Shown: in pieces, positions 1 through 8,851 of the stretch
Layout: each line of letters begins with the position of its first letter
Numbering within the stretch: the stretch's first letter is position 1
NCBI RefSeq assembly: GCF_030413615.1
Contig: NZ_CP129236.1
Coordinates: 2,774,001 to 2,838,000 of the forward strand
Length of the DNA stretch: 64,000 nucleotides
Direction of reading: 5' to 3'
Source of the DNA: Planococcus shixiaomingii
GTDB lineage: Bacteria; Bacillota; Bacilli; Bacillales_A; Planococcaceae
The notes under the pieces: generated by a model
Database searches by the model: none
What the model saw: the letters and a program-made list of their open reading frames with translations, nothing else
What the model was told of the DNA's origin: nothing
Program-made: the position numbers and the translations under genes

Positions 1-895
1 ATCCGCCGCCGAAACCTACCATGACGACTAGGTCATCCTCTTTAATCCGGCCTTCTTCTACATCTTCGACGAGAGAAATCGGAATCGATGCAGCAGAGGT
101 ATTGCCATATTTATGAATCGTTTTTGACATTTTTTCAATTGGAAGATCTAAACGGGCACGTGATGCTTCCATAATGCGGATGTTCGCTTGGTGAGGAATC
201 AGGAAGTCGACGTCTTCTTTCGTCAAGCCGGCTTTTTCAATAACCGCTTCCGCTGATTCACCCATTTGGCGGACTGCAAATTTAAATACTTCGCGGCCGT
301 TCATCACGAGAAATTCATCTTGGTACAAGTGTTTGCCGCCGGTGCCATCTGCCCCAAGCTCAAACGACAAGATTCCGCGCCCTTCTGAAACCTTTCCAAG
401 AACTGCTGCTCCTGCACCGTCTCCGAACAGCACGGCTGTGTTGCGGTCTTCCCAGTTGGTTATTTTAGATAACTTTTCAACACCTACAACCAAAACATAT
501 TTATAAACATCAGACTCAATGAATTGTTTCCCTGTAACTACTCCATACATAAAACCGGCACAAGCCGCTGAAACATCCATGGCCGCAGCGTTGACTGCTC
601 CAATTTCCTGCTGAATCATACAAGCCATTGATGGAAAAGGCTGATCTCCTGTTACGGTAGCGACTAAGATTAATCCGATTTCTGCAGGATTGATTCCTGC
701 ATCTTCAATTGCCTTTTGAGCAGCTTCTCTTGCCATATGAGACGTATCTTGATCGTTTTTTGCAATCCGGCGTTCTTCTATGCCTGTCATCGTCCGGATC
801 CACTCATCAGAAGTATCCATTCGCTTTTCCAAGTCGAAGTTCGTTAATTTATCTTCAGGCAAACATCTGCCAATGCCGATTATTCCTGCATTCAT
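1..895 (-). CDS. fabH: 3-oxoacyl-ACP synthase III (KAS III), 3' end outside window
   Basis: Starts fatty-acid synthesis by condensing acyl-CoA with malonyl-ACP in the cytosol. The start ATG at 893-895 follows AAGAGGGG and reads [18 protein letters not shown]. Visible family motifs are the active-site Cys in [10 protein letters not shown], the His of HQANIRI, and the Asn of GNTSAASIP. The reading frame runs off the left edge near the C-terminal glycine-rich segment (MVGFGGG), so only a few residues are missing. fabF would be expected just beyond the edge, as in B. subtilis. A FapR-type operator sits in its promoter. Identity is secure. Confidence 0.96.
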   Translation of the reverse strand, partial: MNAGIIGIGRCLPEDKLTNFDLEKRMDTSDEWIRTMTGIEERRIAKNDQDTSHMAREAAQKAIEDAGINPAEIGLILVATVTGDQPFPSMACMIQQEIGAVNAAAMDVSAACAGFMYGVVTGKQFIESDVYKYVLVVGVEKLSKITNWEDRNTAVLFGDGAGAAVLGKVSEGRGILSFELGADGTGGKHLYQDEFLVMNGREVFKFAVRQMGESAEAVIEKAGLTKEDVDFLIPHQANIRIMEASRARLDLPIEKMSKTIHKYGNTSAASIPISLVEDVEEGRIKEDDLVVMVGFGGG

Positions 896-927
896 CGATA
901 GCCCCTCTTTTCGCTTAACATCATCTA

Positions 928-972
928 TTAGTACCTGGTGTTAATAATACGTCATTTCTTTTGTTTTTTCAA
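928..972 (-). promoter_or_regulatory. fabH promoter with FapR-type operator
   Basis: On the minus strand TTGAAA (967-972) and TATTAT (944-949) are separated by exactly 17 nt. Directly downstream, 928-944 reads TTAGTACCTGGTGTTAA on the plus strand. This matches the 17-bp FapR operator of Bacillus lipid genes (TTAGTACCT...TTAA type). The operator abuts the -10, so bound FapR would block initiation and malonyl-CoA would relieve it. Sequence match is direct; FapR control is inference from the known regulon. Confidence 0.82.
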
Positions 973-1083
973 CTAATTGACATACTTCCGACAAAAAATC
1001 GCTAAATTAAAGAAACATTCTTTCTGTCAGAAGATGCGTATGATATGATAAATGAAGATATTTAATGTAGAGGGTGAACTTAG

Positions 1084-1269
1084 ATGCAATTTATTGGAAC
1101 TTTCTTTTGGTCATTTTTATTGGTTTCCTTGCTTAACTACGTAGTAAGCGCTGTACAAAACGTGCCTTTCGACTTTATGCTTGGCGTTTACATTTCTTTA
1201 GGCGTTTCAGTTCTGGTCTTTATCATTTCTTCAATCATTCCGGACAGCCCGGCACCAGAAAAACATTAA
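1084..1269 (+). CDS. Small membrane protein, DUF2929 (YjzD-like)
   Basis: 61 residues, preceded by GAGGGTG at good spacing. Two hydrophobic helices (about residues 3-24 and 31-52) flank a short loop containing VQNVPFDF, and the tail is hydrophilic. The N-terminal pattern MQFIGTFFWSFLLVSLLNYVV resembles YjzD of B. subtilis, which also lies close to fabH. Function of the family is unknown. It converges on clpB and shares a bidirectional terminator with it. Confidence 0.8.
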   Translation: MQFIGTFFWSFLLVSLLNYVVSAVQNVPFDFMLGVYISLGVSVLVFIISSIIPDSPAPEKH

Positions 1270-1272
1270 TTA

Positions 1273-1311
1273 AAAAGAAGCTCAATCCGTTATCCGGATT
1301 GAGCTTCTTTT
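1273..1311. terminator. Bidirectional terminator shared by the DUF2929 gene and clpB
   Basis: Arms 1273-1289 and 1295-1311 (core GAAGCTCAATCCG) around a 5-nt loop, with A- and T-runs on either side so it works both ways. The last codons and stop of clpB (1290-1292) lie within the hairpin. Confidence 0.9.
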
Positions 1312-3434
1312 TTGCTGATTTTTAGTTGCTTGTTTTCCATCTCTAAATGCAATACCGTATTCGGAACGATTTCTCCTTTGATCAGTTCACGGGCGATGTT
1401 AGTTTCTATTTCCCGCTGGATAAAGCGTTTCAATGGACGTGCGCCGAATACAGGATCGGTTCCCGCTTCAATGATGTAATCGATGACTGAATCCTCTACA
1501 GACAATTCGATATGTTGTTGACGCATGCGTTTTGCCAATTCAGCTAACATTTTTTTCGCAATGCCATAAAAATGTGTATTGTTCAACGCATGGAAGATGA
1601 CAATGTCATCAATACGGTTCAACAATTCGGGTTTGAAGTGTCTGCGCAGTTCCGCCATAACGATATCTTCAACGTCGTGTTCGCTGCTTTGGTCACTAAT
1701 AAAAGCGGAACCGATGTTGGATGTCATGATGACAACCGTATTCGAGAAGTTGATAAGGCGTCCTTGGCTATCCGTAATGCGCCCATCATCGAGAATTTGC
1801 AGGAGGATATTTGCTACATCCGGATGCGCTTTCTCGATCTCGTCCAATAAGACAACGGAATACGGATTGCGCCGCACAGCTTCTGTCAATTGTCCGCCTT
1901 CCTCGTAGCCGATATAGCCAGGAGGTGCACCTACGAGTCTAGATACACTATGCTTTTCCATGTATTCAGACATATCGATGCGGATGAAATGGTCTTCGGA
2001 ATCGAAAAGGTTTGCTGCCAATGATTTCGCAAGTTCTGTTTTCCCCACTCCGGTCGGTCCTAAAAAGATAAATGATCCAATCGGTTTCTGCTCGTCTTTG
2101 ATTCCCGCACGTGCTCGCCATACAGCTTCAGTCACCAAACGGACCGCATTGTCCTGGCCGATAACCCGCTGTTTCAATGTTTCACCGAGACGAAGCAATT
2201 TTTCCCGTTCACCTTCCACCAGTTTTGTAACCGGTATACCTGTCCAGCGCGCTACAATTCCTGCAATCTCCTCTTCCGTCACTTCTTCTCGAAGAAGTCG
2301 CTCTGCTCCTTCGTGCTCCAATTCTTTTTCAAGTGCACTAAGCTCTTTTTCAAGTGCCGGTATTTTGCCGTGGCGCAGTTCAGCTGCCAAGTTCAAATCA
2401 TACTTGTTTTCCGCATCTTCCAACTGCCGACGGTATTGATCAAGCTGTTCCCGCTTGACTTGAATTTTTTTCAATGACTCTTTTTCTTCAGTCCATTGCT
2501 TTTTCATATCGCCTGAAGCAGATTTCAATTCCGTAATTTCCTTGCGCAGTGTTTCAAGCCGCGTTTTACTGGCAGCGTCTTTTTCTTTCATCAACGCCTG
2601 CTCTTCAATTTCCAACTGCATGAGTCGTCTTGTTACTTCATCCAGTTCTTGCGGCATCGAATCGATTTCGGTGCGAATCATCGCACACGCTTCATCGATC
2701 AAGTCAATCGCTTTGTCCGGCAAGAACCGTTCTGTAATGTAACGGTCAGACATCGCTGCTGCTGCAACGATAGCCCGGTCATGGATACGTACGGCGTGAT
2801 GCAGTTCAAAGCGTTCTTTCAAGCCGCGCAATATCGAAACGGTATCTTCGACTGATGGCTCGCGCACCATTACTTGCTGGAAACGTCGCTCAAGTGCTGG
2901 ATCTTTTTCGATGTGCATCCGGTACTCATCAAGTGTAGTAGCGCCGATACAGAACAGTTCCCCGCGTGCGAGCATAGGTTTTAGCATATTTCCGGCATCC
3001 ATTGCCCCTTCTGTTTTGCCTGCGCCGACAATGGTATGGATTTCATCAATAAATAAGATGATTTGCCCTTCACTATCTTTCACTTGCTTCAAAACGCTTT
3101 TTAGCCGTTCTTCAAATTCACCGCGGTATTTTGCACCCGCTATCAAAGCACTCATATCAAGCTCATAAATAACCTTTTCCTTCAGACCTTCCGGTACGTC
3201 TTTGCGGACGATCCGCTGTGCCAGGCCCTCAACAATCGCTGTCTTGCCGACTCCAGGCTCCCCAATTAGTACTGGATTGTTTTTTGTTTTACGAGATAAA
3301 ATACGTATGACATTGCGAATTTCCTGATCGCGCCCGATGACTGGATCCATTTTTCCAGACTGTGCATCTTCCACCATATTACGCCCATATTGTTCGAGCG
3401 GCTTTTTTTGTTCTTCTGTGTTGAATCGAACCAT
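1290..3434 (-). CDS. clpB: ClpB disaggregase lacking the N-terminal domain
   Basis: AAA+ chaperone that with DnaK resolubilises aggregated proteins. 714 residues instead of the usual about 860. The protein begins about 30 residues before the first ATPase module (Walker A GEPGVGKT, Walker B LFIDEIH). The long coiled-coil M domain typical of ClpB follows (about residues 250-370), then module 2 ([21 protein letters not shown], sensor region [11 protein letters not shown]). The substrate-binding Clp-N repeat domain is absent, and there is no room for it upstream. The ATG at 3432-3434 follows AAGGAGTG; an in-frame GTG at 3443 lies inside that ribosome site and is unlikely. A CtsR operator lies upstream. 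The M domain rules out ClpC or ClpE. Confidence 0.93.
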   Translation of the reverse strand: MVRFNTEEQKKPLEQYGRNMVEDAQSGKMDPVIGRDQEIRNVIRILSRKTKNNPVLIGEPGVGKTAIVEGLAQRIVRKDVPEGLKEKVIYELDMSALIAGAKYRGEFEERLKSVLKQVKDSEGQIILFIDEIHTIVGAGKTEGAMDAGNMLKPMLARGELFCIGATTLDEYRMHIEKDPALERRFQQVMVREPSVEDTVSILRGLKERFELHHAVRIHDRAIVAAAAMSDRYITERFLPDKAIDLIDEACAMIRTEIDSMPQELDEVTRRLMQLEIEEQALMKEKDAASKTRLETLRKEITELKSASGDMKKQWTEEKESLKKIQVKREQLDQYRRQLEDAENKYDLNLAAELRHGKIPALEKELSALEKELEHEGAERLLREEVTEEEIAGIVARWTGIPVTKLVEGEREKLLRLGETLKQRVIGQDNAVRLVTEAVWRARAGIKDEQKPIGSFIFLGPTGVGKTELAKSLAANLFDSEDHFIRIDMSEYMEKHSVSRLVGAPPGYIGYEEGGQLTEAVRRNPYSVVLLDEIEKAHPDVANILLQILDDGRITDSQGRLINFSNTVVIMTSNIGSAFISDQSSEHDVEDIVMAELRRHFKPELLNRIDDIVIFHALNNTHFYGIAKKMLAELAKRMRQQHIELSVEDSVIDYIIEAGTDPVFGARPLKRFIQREIETNIARELIKGEIVPNTVLHLEMENKQLKISKKEAQSG

Positions 3435-3454
3435 TAAAATCACTCCTTCAAGAG

Positions 3455-3506
3455 TTTGACCTTATTTGACTAATTCAATTATAAGAGATTTTAAAAGGGA
3501 TCGCAA
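3455..3506 (-). promoter_or_regulatory. clpB promoter with CtsR operator
   Basis: Minus strand: -35 TTGCGA (3501-3506), 17-nt spacer, -10 TATAAT (3478-3483). Between the -10 and the ribosome site lies AGTCAAA-TAA-GGTCAAA (3455-3471), a full match to the CtsR heptad direct repeat RGTCAAA-NAN-RGTCAAA. This predicts heat-shock derepression of clpB by loss of CtsR. Confidence 0.88.
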
Positions 3507-3516
3507 TTAATACACA

Positions 3517-3549
3517 TAAAAAAACCTGTCCGATATTTAACCGGACAGG
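3517..3549 (-). terminator. Terminator downstream of yitW
   Basis: Arms CCTGTCCG (3525-3532) and CGGACAGG (3542-3549), followed on the minus strand by a run of T. It lies between the yitW stop and the clpB promoter. Confidence 0.88.
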
Positions 3550-3568
3550 CTGTCTGTAATACTGATAT

Positions 3569-3877
3569 TTAGCGAACGCCAAGTGCCATTTTCGCATAGC
3601 GGGACATTTTGTCTTTGCCCCATGCCGGCTGCCAGACGATTTTCACATCGACTTCACTTACCTCCGGCAACTCGTATAACGCGTGTTTAACCATATCGAC
3701 GATTTGAGGCCCCATTGGGCAACCCATAGATGTTAATGTCATTGTTACAACCGTAAAGCCTTCTTCTGACATTTCAACGTCATATACTAAGCCCAAGTTG
3801 ACGATATCAACGCCAAGTTCCGGGTCAATAACTTGTTCTAACGCACCCATGACGCTATCGCGCATATCTTGATCCAT
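3569..3877 (-). CDS. yitW: MIP18/DUF59 Fe-S cluster assembly protein (SufT-like)
   Basis: 102 residues, a single MIP18 domain. The Cys in the conserved TSMGCPMGP segment, which is expected to bind metal or cluster, is present. The family helps mature Fe-S proteins. Length and sequence match YitW of B. subtilis, and the neighbouring genes are yitV and yitU homologues as in that species. It is read with yitV (66 nt gap), then terminated. Confidence 0.92.
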   Translation of the reverse strand: MDQDMRDSVMGALEQVIDPELGVDIVNLGLVYDVEMSEEGFTVVTMTLTSMGCPMGPQIVDMVKHALYELPEVSEVDVKIVWQPAWGKDKMSRYAKMALGVR

Positions 3878-3943
3878 AAGAATCCCTCCCTTTTCTGCTC
3901 TCTATATCTTAACAAACATTGGGATGAAATGAAATTTACTTGC

Positions 3944-4723
3944 TTAAACTTTCACATGCTTTGCAAGCCACTCTGTTGCTGCAAGCATCCCTTGGCGGCT
4001 GACGGCATGGCCCGCTTCCCTTTCCCGCATAAAGTAAAGGAGCTCCGGTGCGTCGCGATAATGCTCTTTCATTTGGCTGTATAATCTGAATGTCGGTTCA
4101 AAAGCCACTATTGAATCTTGTTCCCCGTGCCAAAAGAAAACAGGCCGCTGATTGAATGCCTCCATGTTTTCCATGCTGTCAAATTTGCGCAAAGTGTCAA
4201 ACAATTCCTCCCGCTGTTGCTCGGAAAAAGGCAGCTGATAGCCGCGCGATTCAAATTGGACAATTTGCGCTTTTGAAAGCTCGACGTAGTTTCCGGCTCC
4301 CATCATGACTGCAGCCGAATTGATCCATGGATAGGCAATCAATGCTCCAAGCGACGTAATGCCGCCCATGGAAGTGCCGCCAATCGCAATTCCACCTTTT
4401 ATCAACCCTTTGTCATGAGCGATATGATTTATGTAATCCAGTTCTTGAATAGAATTTAAAATGATTTCCCAAAAGCGTACAATCAACTGCATTTCCGTTA
4501 AATTCTCAGACCGTTCCCCGTGCAAAAGCGCATCTGGCAATAACACCCGTATTCCTTTTTCCGCCAATTGATAAGCATAGTGCAAATTATGCTCTTTCGC
4601 GCTTGTTATGCCATGAAAAAAAACTACGGTCGGCAATGGCTCGTTCCATTCGTCATCAGGTGCCACATGGAGCAAGGGAATTCCTCTCCACACTTCACGT
4701 TCTACTATCACTTTACTCCACAT
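3944..4723 (-). CDS. yitV: Alpha/beta-hydrolase, YitV-type esterase
   Basis: 259 residues. The nucleophile elbow is GTSMGG, the acid is probably the Asp of HGEQDS, and the His is in EAGHAV. The oxyanion region HGITSAKEHN is strongly like YitV of B. subtilis. Substrate is unknown. The start is uncertain: the GTG at 4709-4711 gives an N-terminus (MIVEREVWRGIPLLHV) closer to B. subtilis YitV than the upstream ATG used here. Divergent from yitU; same strand as and upstream of yitW. Confidence 0.88.
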   Translation of the reverse strand: MWSKVIVEREVWRGIPLLHVAPDDEWNEPLPTVVFFHGITSAKEHNLHYAYQLAEKGIRVLLPDALLHGERSENLTEMQLIVRFWEIILNSIQELDYINHIAHDKGLIKGGIAIGGTSMGGITSLGALIAYPWINSAAVMMGAGNYVELSKAQIVQFESRGYQLPFSEQQREELFDTLRKFDSMENMEAFNQRPVFFWHGEQDSIVAFEPTFRLYSQMKEHYRDAPELLYFMREREAGHAVSRQGMLAATEWLAKHVKV

Positions 4724-4911
4724 CCTTTTACCTTGCTGTAACTTTTAATAGCAAAATGGCAATATTCTTTTGCTGAAAGGTTCTCTGCAATAATCGTACC
4801 AATGTTCCAAGATCCGGGCAAACAATCGAACTGCGAAATTTCTATAATAACTCATGAACAGGTGTTATTGCATTTTCATTTTCGTTTCCTGACCCCTTTT
4901 CCAGATTTTTT

Positions 4912-4941
4912 TTGACGGAACGCTCCCGTTATCGCTACACT
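4912..4941 (+). promoter_or_regulatory. Sigma-A-type promoter of yitU
   Basis: TTGACG (4912-4917), 18-nt spacer, TACACT (4936-4941), ending 29 nt before the start codon of yitU. No operator is apparent. Confidence 0.65.
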
Positions 4942-4970
4942 GTAGTTATAGAGAAAGGAGACTGCTTACT

Positions 4971-5777
4971 ATGAAACCACATTTGATCGTCCTTGATTTA
5001 GACGGCACTTTATTAACCGACCAGAAAGTCATCTCGGAGAAAACAAAAAATACGTTAGGCAAAGCTTCAGAAGCTGGCCATCAAATTATGATCGCTACAG
5101 GAAGACCTTTCCGTTCGAGCGAAGTTTATTATAAAGAATTAGGGTTGACCACACCAATTGTTAATTTCAACGGCGCCTTCGTCCACCATCCAACTGATGC
5201 AAATTGGGGGACTTTCCACACACCGATTTCACTTGATGTTGTCCATGAAGTGGTCGAGTCGATGCATGATTTTGACTTTTATAATATTGTTGCGGAAGTA
5301 CTGGATGATGTCTATGTTCATTACCACGACGAAAAATTGATGAATATCTTCCAGTTTGGCGACCCAAGCATCACGACTGGAGACTTGCGCAATTTCTTGA
5401 AAGCCGATCCAACTTCCCTGCTGATTCATGCACCGGTCGAGAAAGTCCAGCAGATTCATGACCATTTGTCTTCTGTTCATGCTGAAGTCATCGATCATAG
5501 AAGATGGGGAGCTCCTTGGCATGTTATTGAAATTGTCAAAAGCGGCTTAAGCAAGGCTGTGGGTATTGAGCGGGTATCCAAATCAATCGGTATTCCAAGA
5601 GAAAATATTATCGCTTTCGGGGATGAAGACAACGATTTGGAAATGTTGGATTATGCGGGCGTGGGAGTAGCCATGGGCAACGCAATCGAGCCCCTTAAAA
5701 ACATCGCCAATGAAATAACCTTGTCGAACAACGAAGATGGAATTGCTGAACTGCTGATTGACCGTTTAAAACTGTAA
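4971..5777 (+). CDS. yitU: HAD-family phosphatase, Cof type
   Basis: 268 residues. Motif I DLDGTLL is at the N-terminus, the motif II region MIATGRPF follows, and motif IV is GDEDNDLEML near the C-terminus, with the C2 cap of Cof/IIB enzymes between. B. subtilis YitU is one of the phosphatases that dephosphorylate the pyrimidine intermediate of riboflavin synthesis; the same role here is inference. Ribosome site GAAAGGAG. Likely operon with yitS 20 nt downstream. Confidence 0.92.
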   Translation: MKPHLIVLDLDGTLLTDQKVISEKTKNTLGKASEAGHQIMIATGRPFRSSEVYYKELGLTTPIVNFNGAFVHHPTDANWGTFHTPISLDVVHEVVESMHDFDFYNIVAEVLDDVYVHYHDEKLMNIFQFGDPSITTGDLRNFLKADPTSLLIHAPVEKVQQIHDHLSSVHAEVIDHRRWGAPWHVIEIVKSGLSKAVGIERVSKSIGIPRENIIAFGDEDNDLEMLDYAGVGVAMGNAIEPLKNIANEITLSNNEDGIAELLIDRLKL

Positions 5778-5797
5778 ATTGAAACTGGGGGATCTTA

Positions 5798-6649
5798 ATG
5801 AGAATATTTGCTGACAGCGCTTCAGATTTGCCGAAAGAGTTTTTTGAAAAAGAACAAGTGGTTTTATTTCCGCTGCGTGTCCATATCGGCGAAGAAGAAT
5901 ATGAGGACATTCGGACAATCCATTCGCTAAAAGTGTTTGATGCTATCCGTTCGGGCACTCAACCTAAAACATCTCAAGCGTCGCCTGAAGAAATGTTGTC
6001 GGCGTTTGAACAATTGGCGAAAGACAAAGAAGAAGGATTATACATCGCTTTTTCTTCGGAGTTATCAGGCACATACAGCACGGCTGTAATGGTAGCCGCC
6101 CAAGTGCGTGAAGACTATCCAAATTTGAATTTGACGATACTGGATTCCAAAGCCGCTTCTTTAGGCTATGGGCTTTTGGTAAAAGAAGCGGTGAAACTCC
6201 GGGATAACAATCTGCCGCTCAGCGAAATTACTGAACGGGTTCGAACGATGGCAAATCATATGGAAAGTTTGTTCACCGTCGAAGATTTGGATTACATGGC
6301 GCGTGGCGGACGTATTTCCAAAGGCAGTGCGTTTGTCGGCGGCTTACTGAATATTAAACCGCTACTCCACGTCGAAGACGGCAAACTGGTGCCGATCGAA
6401 AAATTACGTGGACGCAAAAAAGTGGTCAAGCGAATGATAGAACTGATGGCAGAACGAGGCGAACAGTTCAGCAGCCAAACTATCGCCATTAGTCATGGAG
6501 ACGATGAAGAGTTTGCCAATCTCGTAAAGAAAGAAATTGAAGAGCATCTCCACCCAAAAAATGTTGAAATCTTTATGATCGGTTCAGTAATCGCTGCCCA
6601 TACCGGCCCGGGCACGCTTGCTGTATTCTTTTTGAACCGTGCGCTATAA
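5798..6649 (+). CDS. yitS: DegV-family fatty-acid-binding protein
   Basis: 283 residues, the same length as YitS of B. subtilis. It has the N-terminal DSASDLP motif, the lipid-contacting SSELSGTYSTA segment, the DSKAASLG motif, and the C-terminal HTGPGTLAVFF motif of DegV proteins. The family binds a fatty acid between two lobes and, as FakB, presents it to FakA kinase. Co-directional with yitU. Confidence 0.92.
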   Translation: MRIFADSASDLPKEFFEKEQVVLFPLRVHIGEEEYEDIRTIHSLKVFDAIRSGTQPKTSQASPEEMLSAFEQLAKDKEEGLYIAFSSELSGTYSTAVMVAAQVREDYPNLNLTILDSKAASLGYGLLVKEAVKLRDNNLPLSEITERVRTMANHMESLFTVEDLDYMARGGRISKGSAFVGGLLNIKPLLHVEDGKLVPIEKLRGRKKVVKRMIELMAERGEQFSSQTIAISHGDDEEFANLVKKEIEEHLHPKNVEIFMIGSVIAAHTGPGTLAVFFLNRAL

Positions 6650-6667
6650 AATTCCAAAAATAAAAAA

Positions 6668-6694
6668 GCATCCGTCCTTTAATAGGACGGATGC
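6668..6694. terminator. Bidirectional terminator between yitS and the GH13 gene
   Basis: Perfect arms GCATCCGTCCT (6668-6678) and AGGACGGATGC (6684-6694) with A-run before and T-run after, between convergent genes. Confidence 0.92.
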
Positions 6695-6699
6695 TTTTT

Positions 6700-8154
6700 T
6701 TATTGAGAAACTTTTGCCGCTTCATCAGCTTTGCGTTGTTTGCCTTTTTTCCAAACAATGCGCAGGAACAATAGAAAGACGACATATAAAGCAATCAATG
6801 CTGCGATATATGCTTTGTTGAATCCGCGTTCTTCTATAACATGGAATGTTTCAGCAACTTCCCTGTCCAATGTAATCAAGTAGTCACCGTTTGATCCTTG
6901 GCGAACAATGTCATTTGCGAACAATCCTCGCAGTTCCTTGTCAACGCCGACAACATCTGCCGGCAATGATATGCTTTGGGTTGCCGATGTATTGTTGATG
7001 GCCATAATCCACGTCTCTTCATCGTTCGATCGTTTATAAACAATCCAACCATCTTCTTCTTTCAGTATTTCCAACTCGCCGGTACGCAAAGCCTCAGATG
7101 AATTGCGCAGTGAATTCAAGTTTGCTATATGGTCTACCAATTCCTGCTGTACCCCTAAATCAAGGATTTGATGGGACTCCGGCACGCTCTTGCCGTTCAT
7201 CGCGATTTCCGAACCATATTGCACAACAGGAATCCCAGGCATAGTGAGCAACTGGGTAAACAATAAATTCCAGCGGGTAGGCGGGAATCCTTTTTCTTCA
7301 ACGACATCTGCTGTAAACCGTGAATCCGCTAATGAGTCAACTTGGATCAAGCTTCCCTCGCTTTTTTCCATTATGTCAGTTAATGGTGCAGAATTCTGGT
7401 CAAAGTTTTTATAGGCTTCACGCAGCGTTTCTTCTACACCGGGCAAGACTACAGCATCAAGCCCAGGCAATGGATCCATTGCTTGATCACTCAACAAGTA
7501 AACGTCACGGACATCTTTTATTTCTTTAGAAAACTGTTCAATAAACGCAGGGCTGATGCTGTTTGTTTGTTGCAGACGCAACCCATCGACCTCATAATTT
7601 GAGATAAAACCGGCAGCGAATTCAGTTAATGCAGCTTGTGCTTCAGGATTTTCAAGATCCAAGGCAAGCGTCCCATCCTCATTTTCAGTAAACCATTCAG
7701 GATTTTCCGTTGCCCAAACGTGTTTAGCGCTAACTTGCTGCGTTGGGATGTCCACCATGAGCTTCATGTCCAATTCATGGGTTTTATCAATTAATGCCTT
7801 TAACTCTTCTTCAGTACCAAAATGGCGTTCTAACTTGTTGTAATCAAGCACTTGTTTTCCATCATACGTAGCCGACGAAAAAACCGCACCGATTGATAAG
7901 ACAGTAAAGCCCATTTCTTTAACGTGGTTGATTTCTCCAGTAAGCCCATCAAAATCGCCTCCGCTAAATGCCGCAGGGTCTGCTCCGTTCACTTCGTAAT
8001 CGTTCTGGATTTGCTTATTGAAAAAACGATCCACCAAAACGTCATATATGCTTTCATCCTGCAGCTCAAGCGAATCATCTGCCGCTGTTGCTAAATTTGC
8101 CATACTAAATATTAGCATTCCGATGAAAATGCTTAAGATCCACTTTGTTTTCAA
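6700..8154 (-). CDS. Membrane-anchored GH13 alpha-amylase-like protein, probably catalytically dead
   Basis: 484 residues: an N-terminal signal peptide ending near ANLATAA, a GH13 (beta/alpha)8 domain, a small beta domain, and a C-terminal transmembrane helix with a basic cytoplasmic tail (about 440-484). Fold landmarks are clear (VLVDRFF, FSGGDFDGL, FGTEEELKALI, LLTMPGIPVVQYGSEI). The catalytic motifs are not intact: region II is VDGLRLQQTNSI, with Gln in place of the nucleophile Asp; region III is LLSDQAMD, with Asp in place of the acid Glu; region IV is VDSLADSRF instead of DNHD. Region I has also lost its Asn-His. It starts at TTG (8152-8154) behind AAAGGAGG. Role may be carbohydrate binding or scaffolding at the outer surface; unknown. 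Confidence 0.85.
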   Translation of the reverse strand: MKTKWILSIFIGMLIFSMANLATAADDSLELQDESIYDVLVDRFFNKQIQNDYEVNGADPAAFSGGDFDGLTGEINHVKEMGFTVLSIGAVFSSATYDGKQVLDYNKLERHFGTEEELKALIDKTHELDMKLMVDIPTQQVSAKHVWATENPEWFTENEDGTLALDLENPEAQAALTEFAAGFISNYEVDGLRLQQTNSISPAFIEQFSKEIKDVRDVYLLSDQAMDPLPGLDAVVLPGVEETLREAYKNFDQNSAPLTDIMEKSEGSLIQVDSLADSRFTADVVEEKGFPPTRWNLLFTQLLTMPGIPVVQYGSEIAMNGKSVPESHQILDLGVQQELVDHIANLNSLRNSSEALRTGELEILKEEDGWIVYKRSNDEETWIMAINNTSATQSISLPADVVGVDKELRGLFANDIVRQGSNGDYLITLDREVAETFHVIEERGFNKAYIAALIALYVVFLLFLRIVWKKGKQRKADEAAKVSQ

Positions 8155-8177
8155 TCTAAAATCCTCCTTTAAAATGA

Positions 8178-8190
8178 GGAAACTGTTTCC
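8178..8190. promoter_or_regulatory. Short palindrome in the GH13 gene leader
   Basis: GGAAAC-T-GTTTCC, 6-bp arms, 24 nt upstream of the TTG start. It could be a repressor site, but it is short and does not match the catabolite-response consensus. Confidence 0.25.
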
Positions 8191-8378
8191 GTTCCACCCG
8201 ATTCATTTTATCAAACTCCCGCTTTTGCTGCCATGCTAAGTTCAAGAAAGACAGGATTCTGCCGTGAGGTTTCGTCTAAACTGTGAATATCCGAATTTGG
8301 TCCACTCTTTTGCTTGAATTTCGTCTACTCGTTCACCTAGATTATTTAACTCTTTGTTTTGGTTAAGGCAACAAAAAA

Positions 8379-8399
8379 ACAGGCGCGAGATGCGCCTGT
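8379..8399 (-). terminator. Terminator downstream of yisL
   Basis: Arms ACAGGCGC and GCGCCTGT with a 5-nt loop, followed on the minus strand by seven T. Placed directly after the yisL stop. Confidence 0.9.
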
Positions 8400-8400
8400 T

Positions 8401-8781
8401 TTACATGTTTGCTAAGAAGTTGATGCCGATTGGCAATTTGAAGCCGAAGAACATTGTCACAAACAAAAATACTACAAACAATCCCCAGAAGAGCGTTGTC
8501 GGTTTTTGTTTTTTCGAACGGACTAAGACCATCTCCATCATGCCGATTGTCAGCAATCCGAATAGGAATTTCAAACCGTACTGCATTGCATCTGATGAAG
8601 ACCATTCAATGAACAATGCCAATCCGGTGATTATGACCAAAATGTAGAACAAGCGAAGAACCATATGCGTAATCTTTCGGCCCTTGCTGTTACGATCCAT
8701 AAACGCCGCCACTAGGAAAAGCACAAGCGCTATGACCCAAGTTGTAATGTGTAAATGTGTAGTTTGAGTTAAAAAGTCCAA
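8401..8781 (-). CDS. yisL: YisL/UPF0344 membrane protein
   Basis: 126 residues with four hydrophobic helices. The segments THLHITTWV, ITHMVLRLFYIL, GLLTIGMMEMVLVR and KLPIGINFL match YisL of B. subtilis. The start is TTG (8779-8781) behind AGAGGTG. Function unknown. It follows yisK (70 nt gap), the same pairing as in B. subtilis. Confidence 0.9.
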   Translation of the reverse strand: MDFLTQTTHLHITTWVIALVLFLVAAFMDRNSKGRKITHMVLRLFYILVIITGLALFIEWSSSDAMQYGLKFLFGLLTIGMMEMVLVRSKKQKPTTLFWGLFVVFLFVTMFFGFKLPIGINFLANM

Positions 8782-8851
8782 AACGTCACCTCTTTATAAT
8801 TTAGTCCTTACCAGTTTAGCACAACTGAAGGCCTAAAAGACAAACTTGTCG

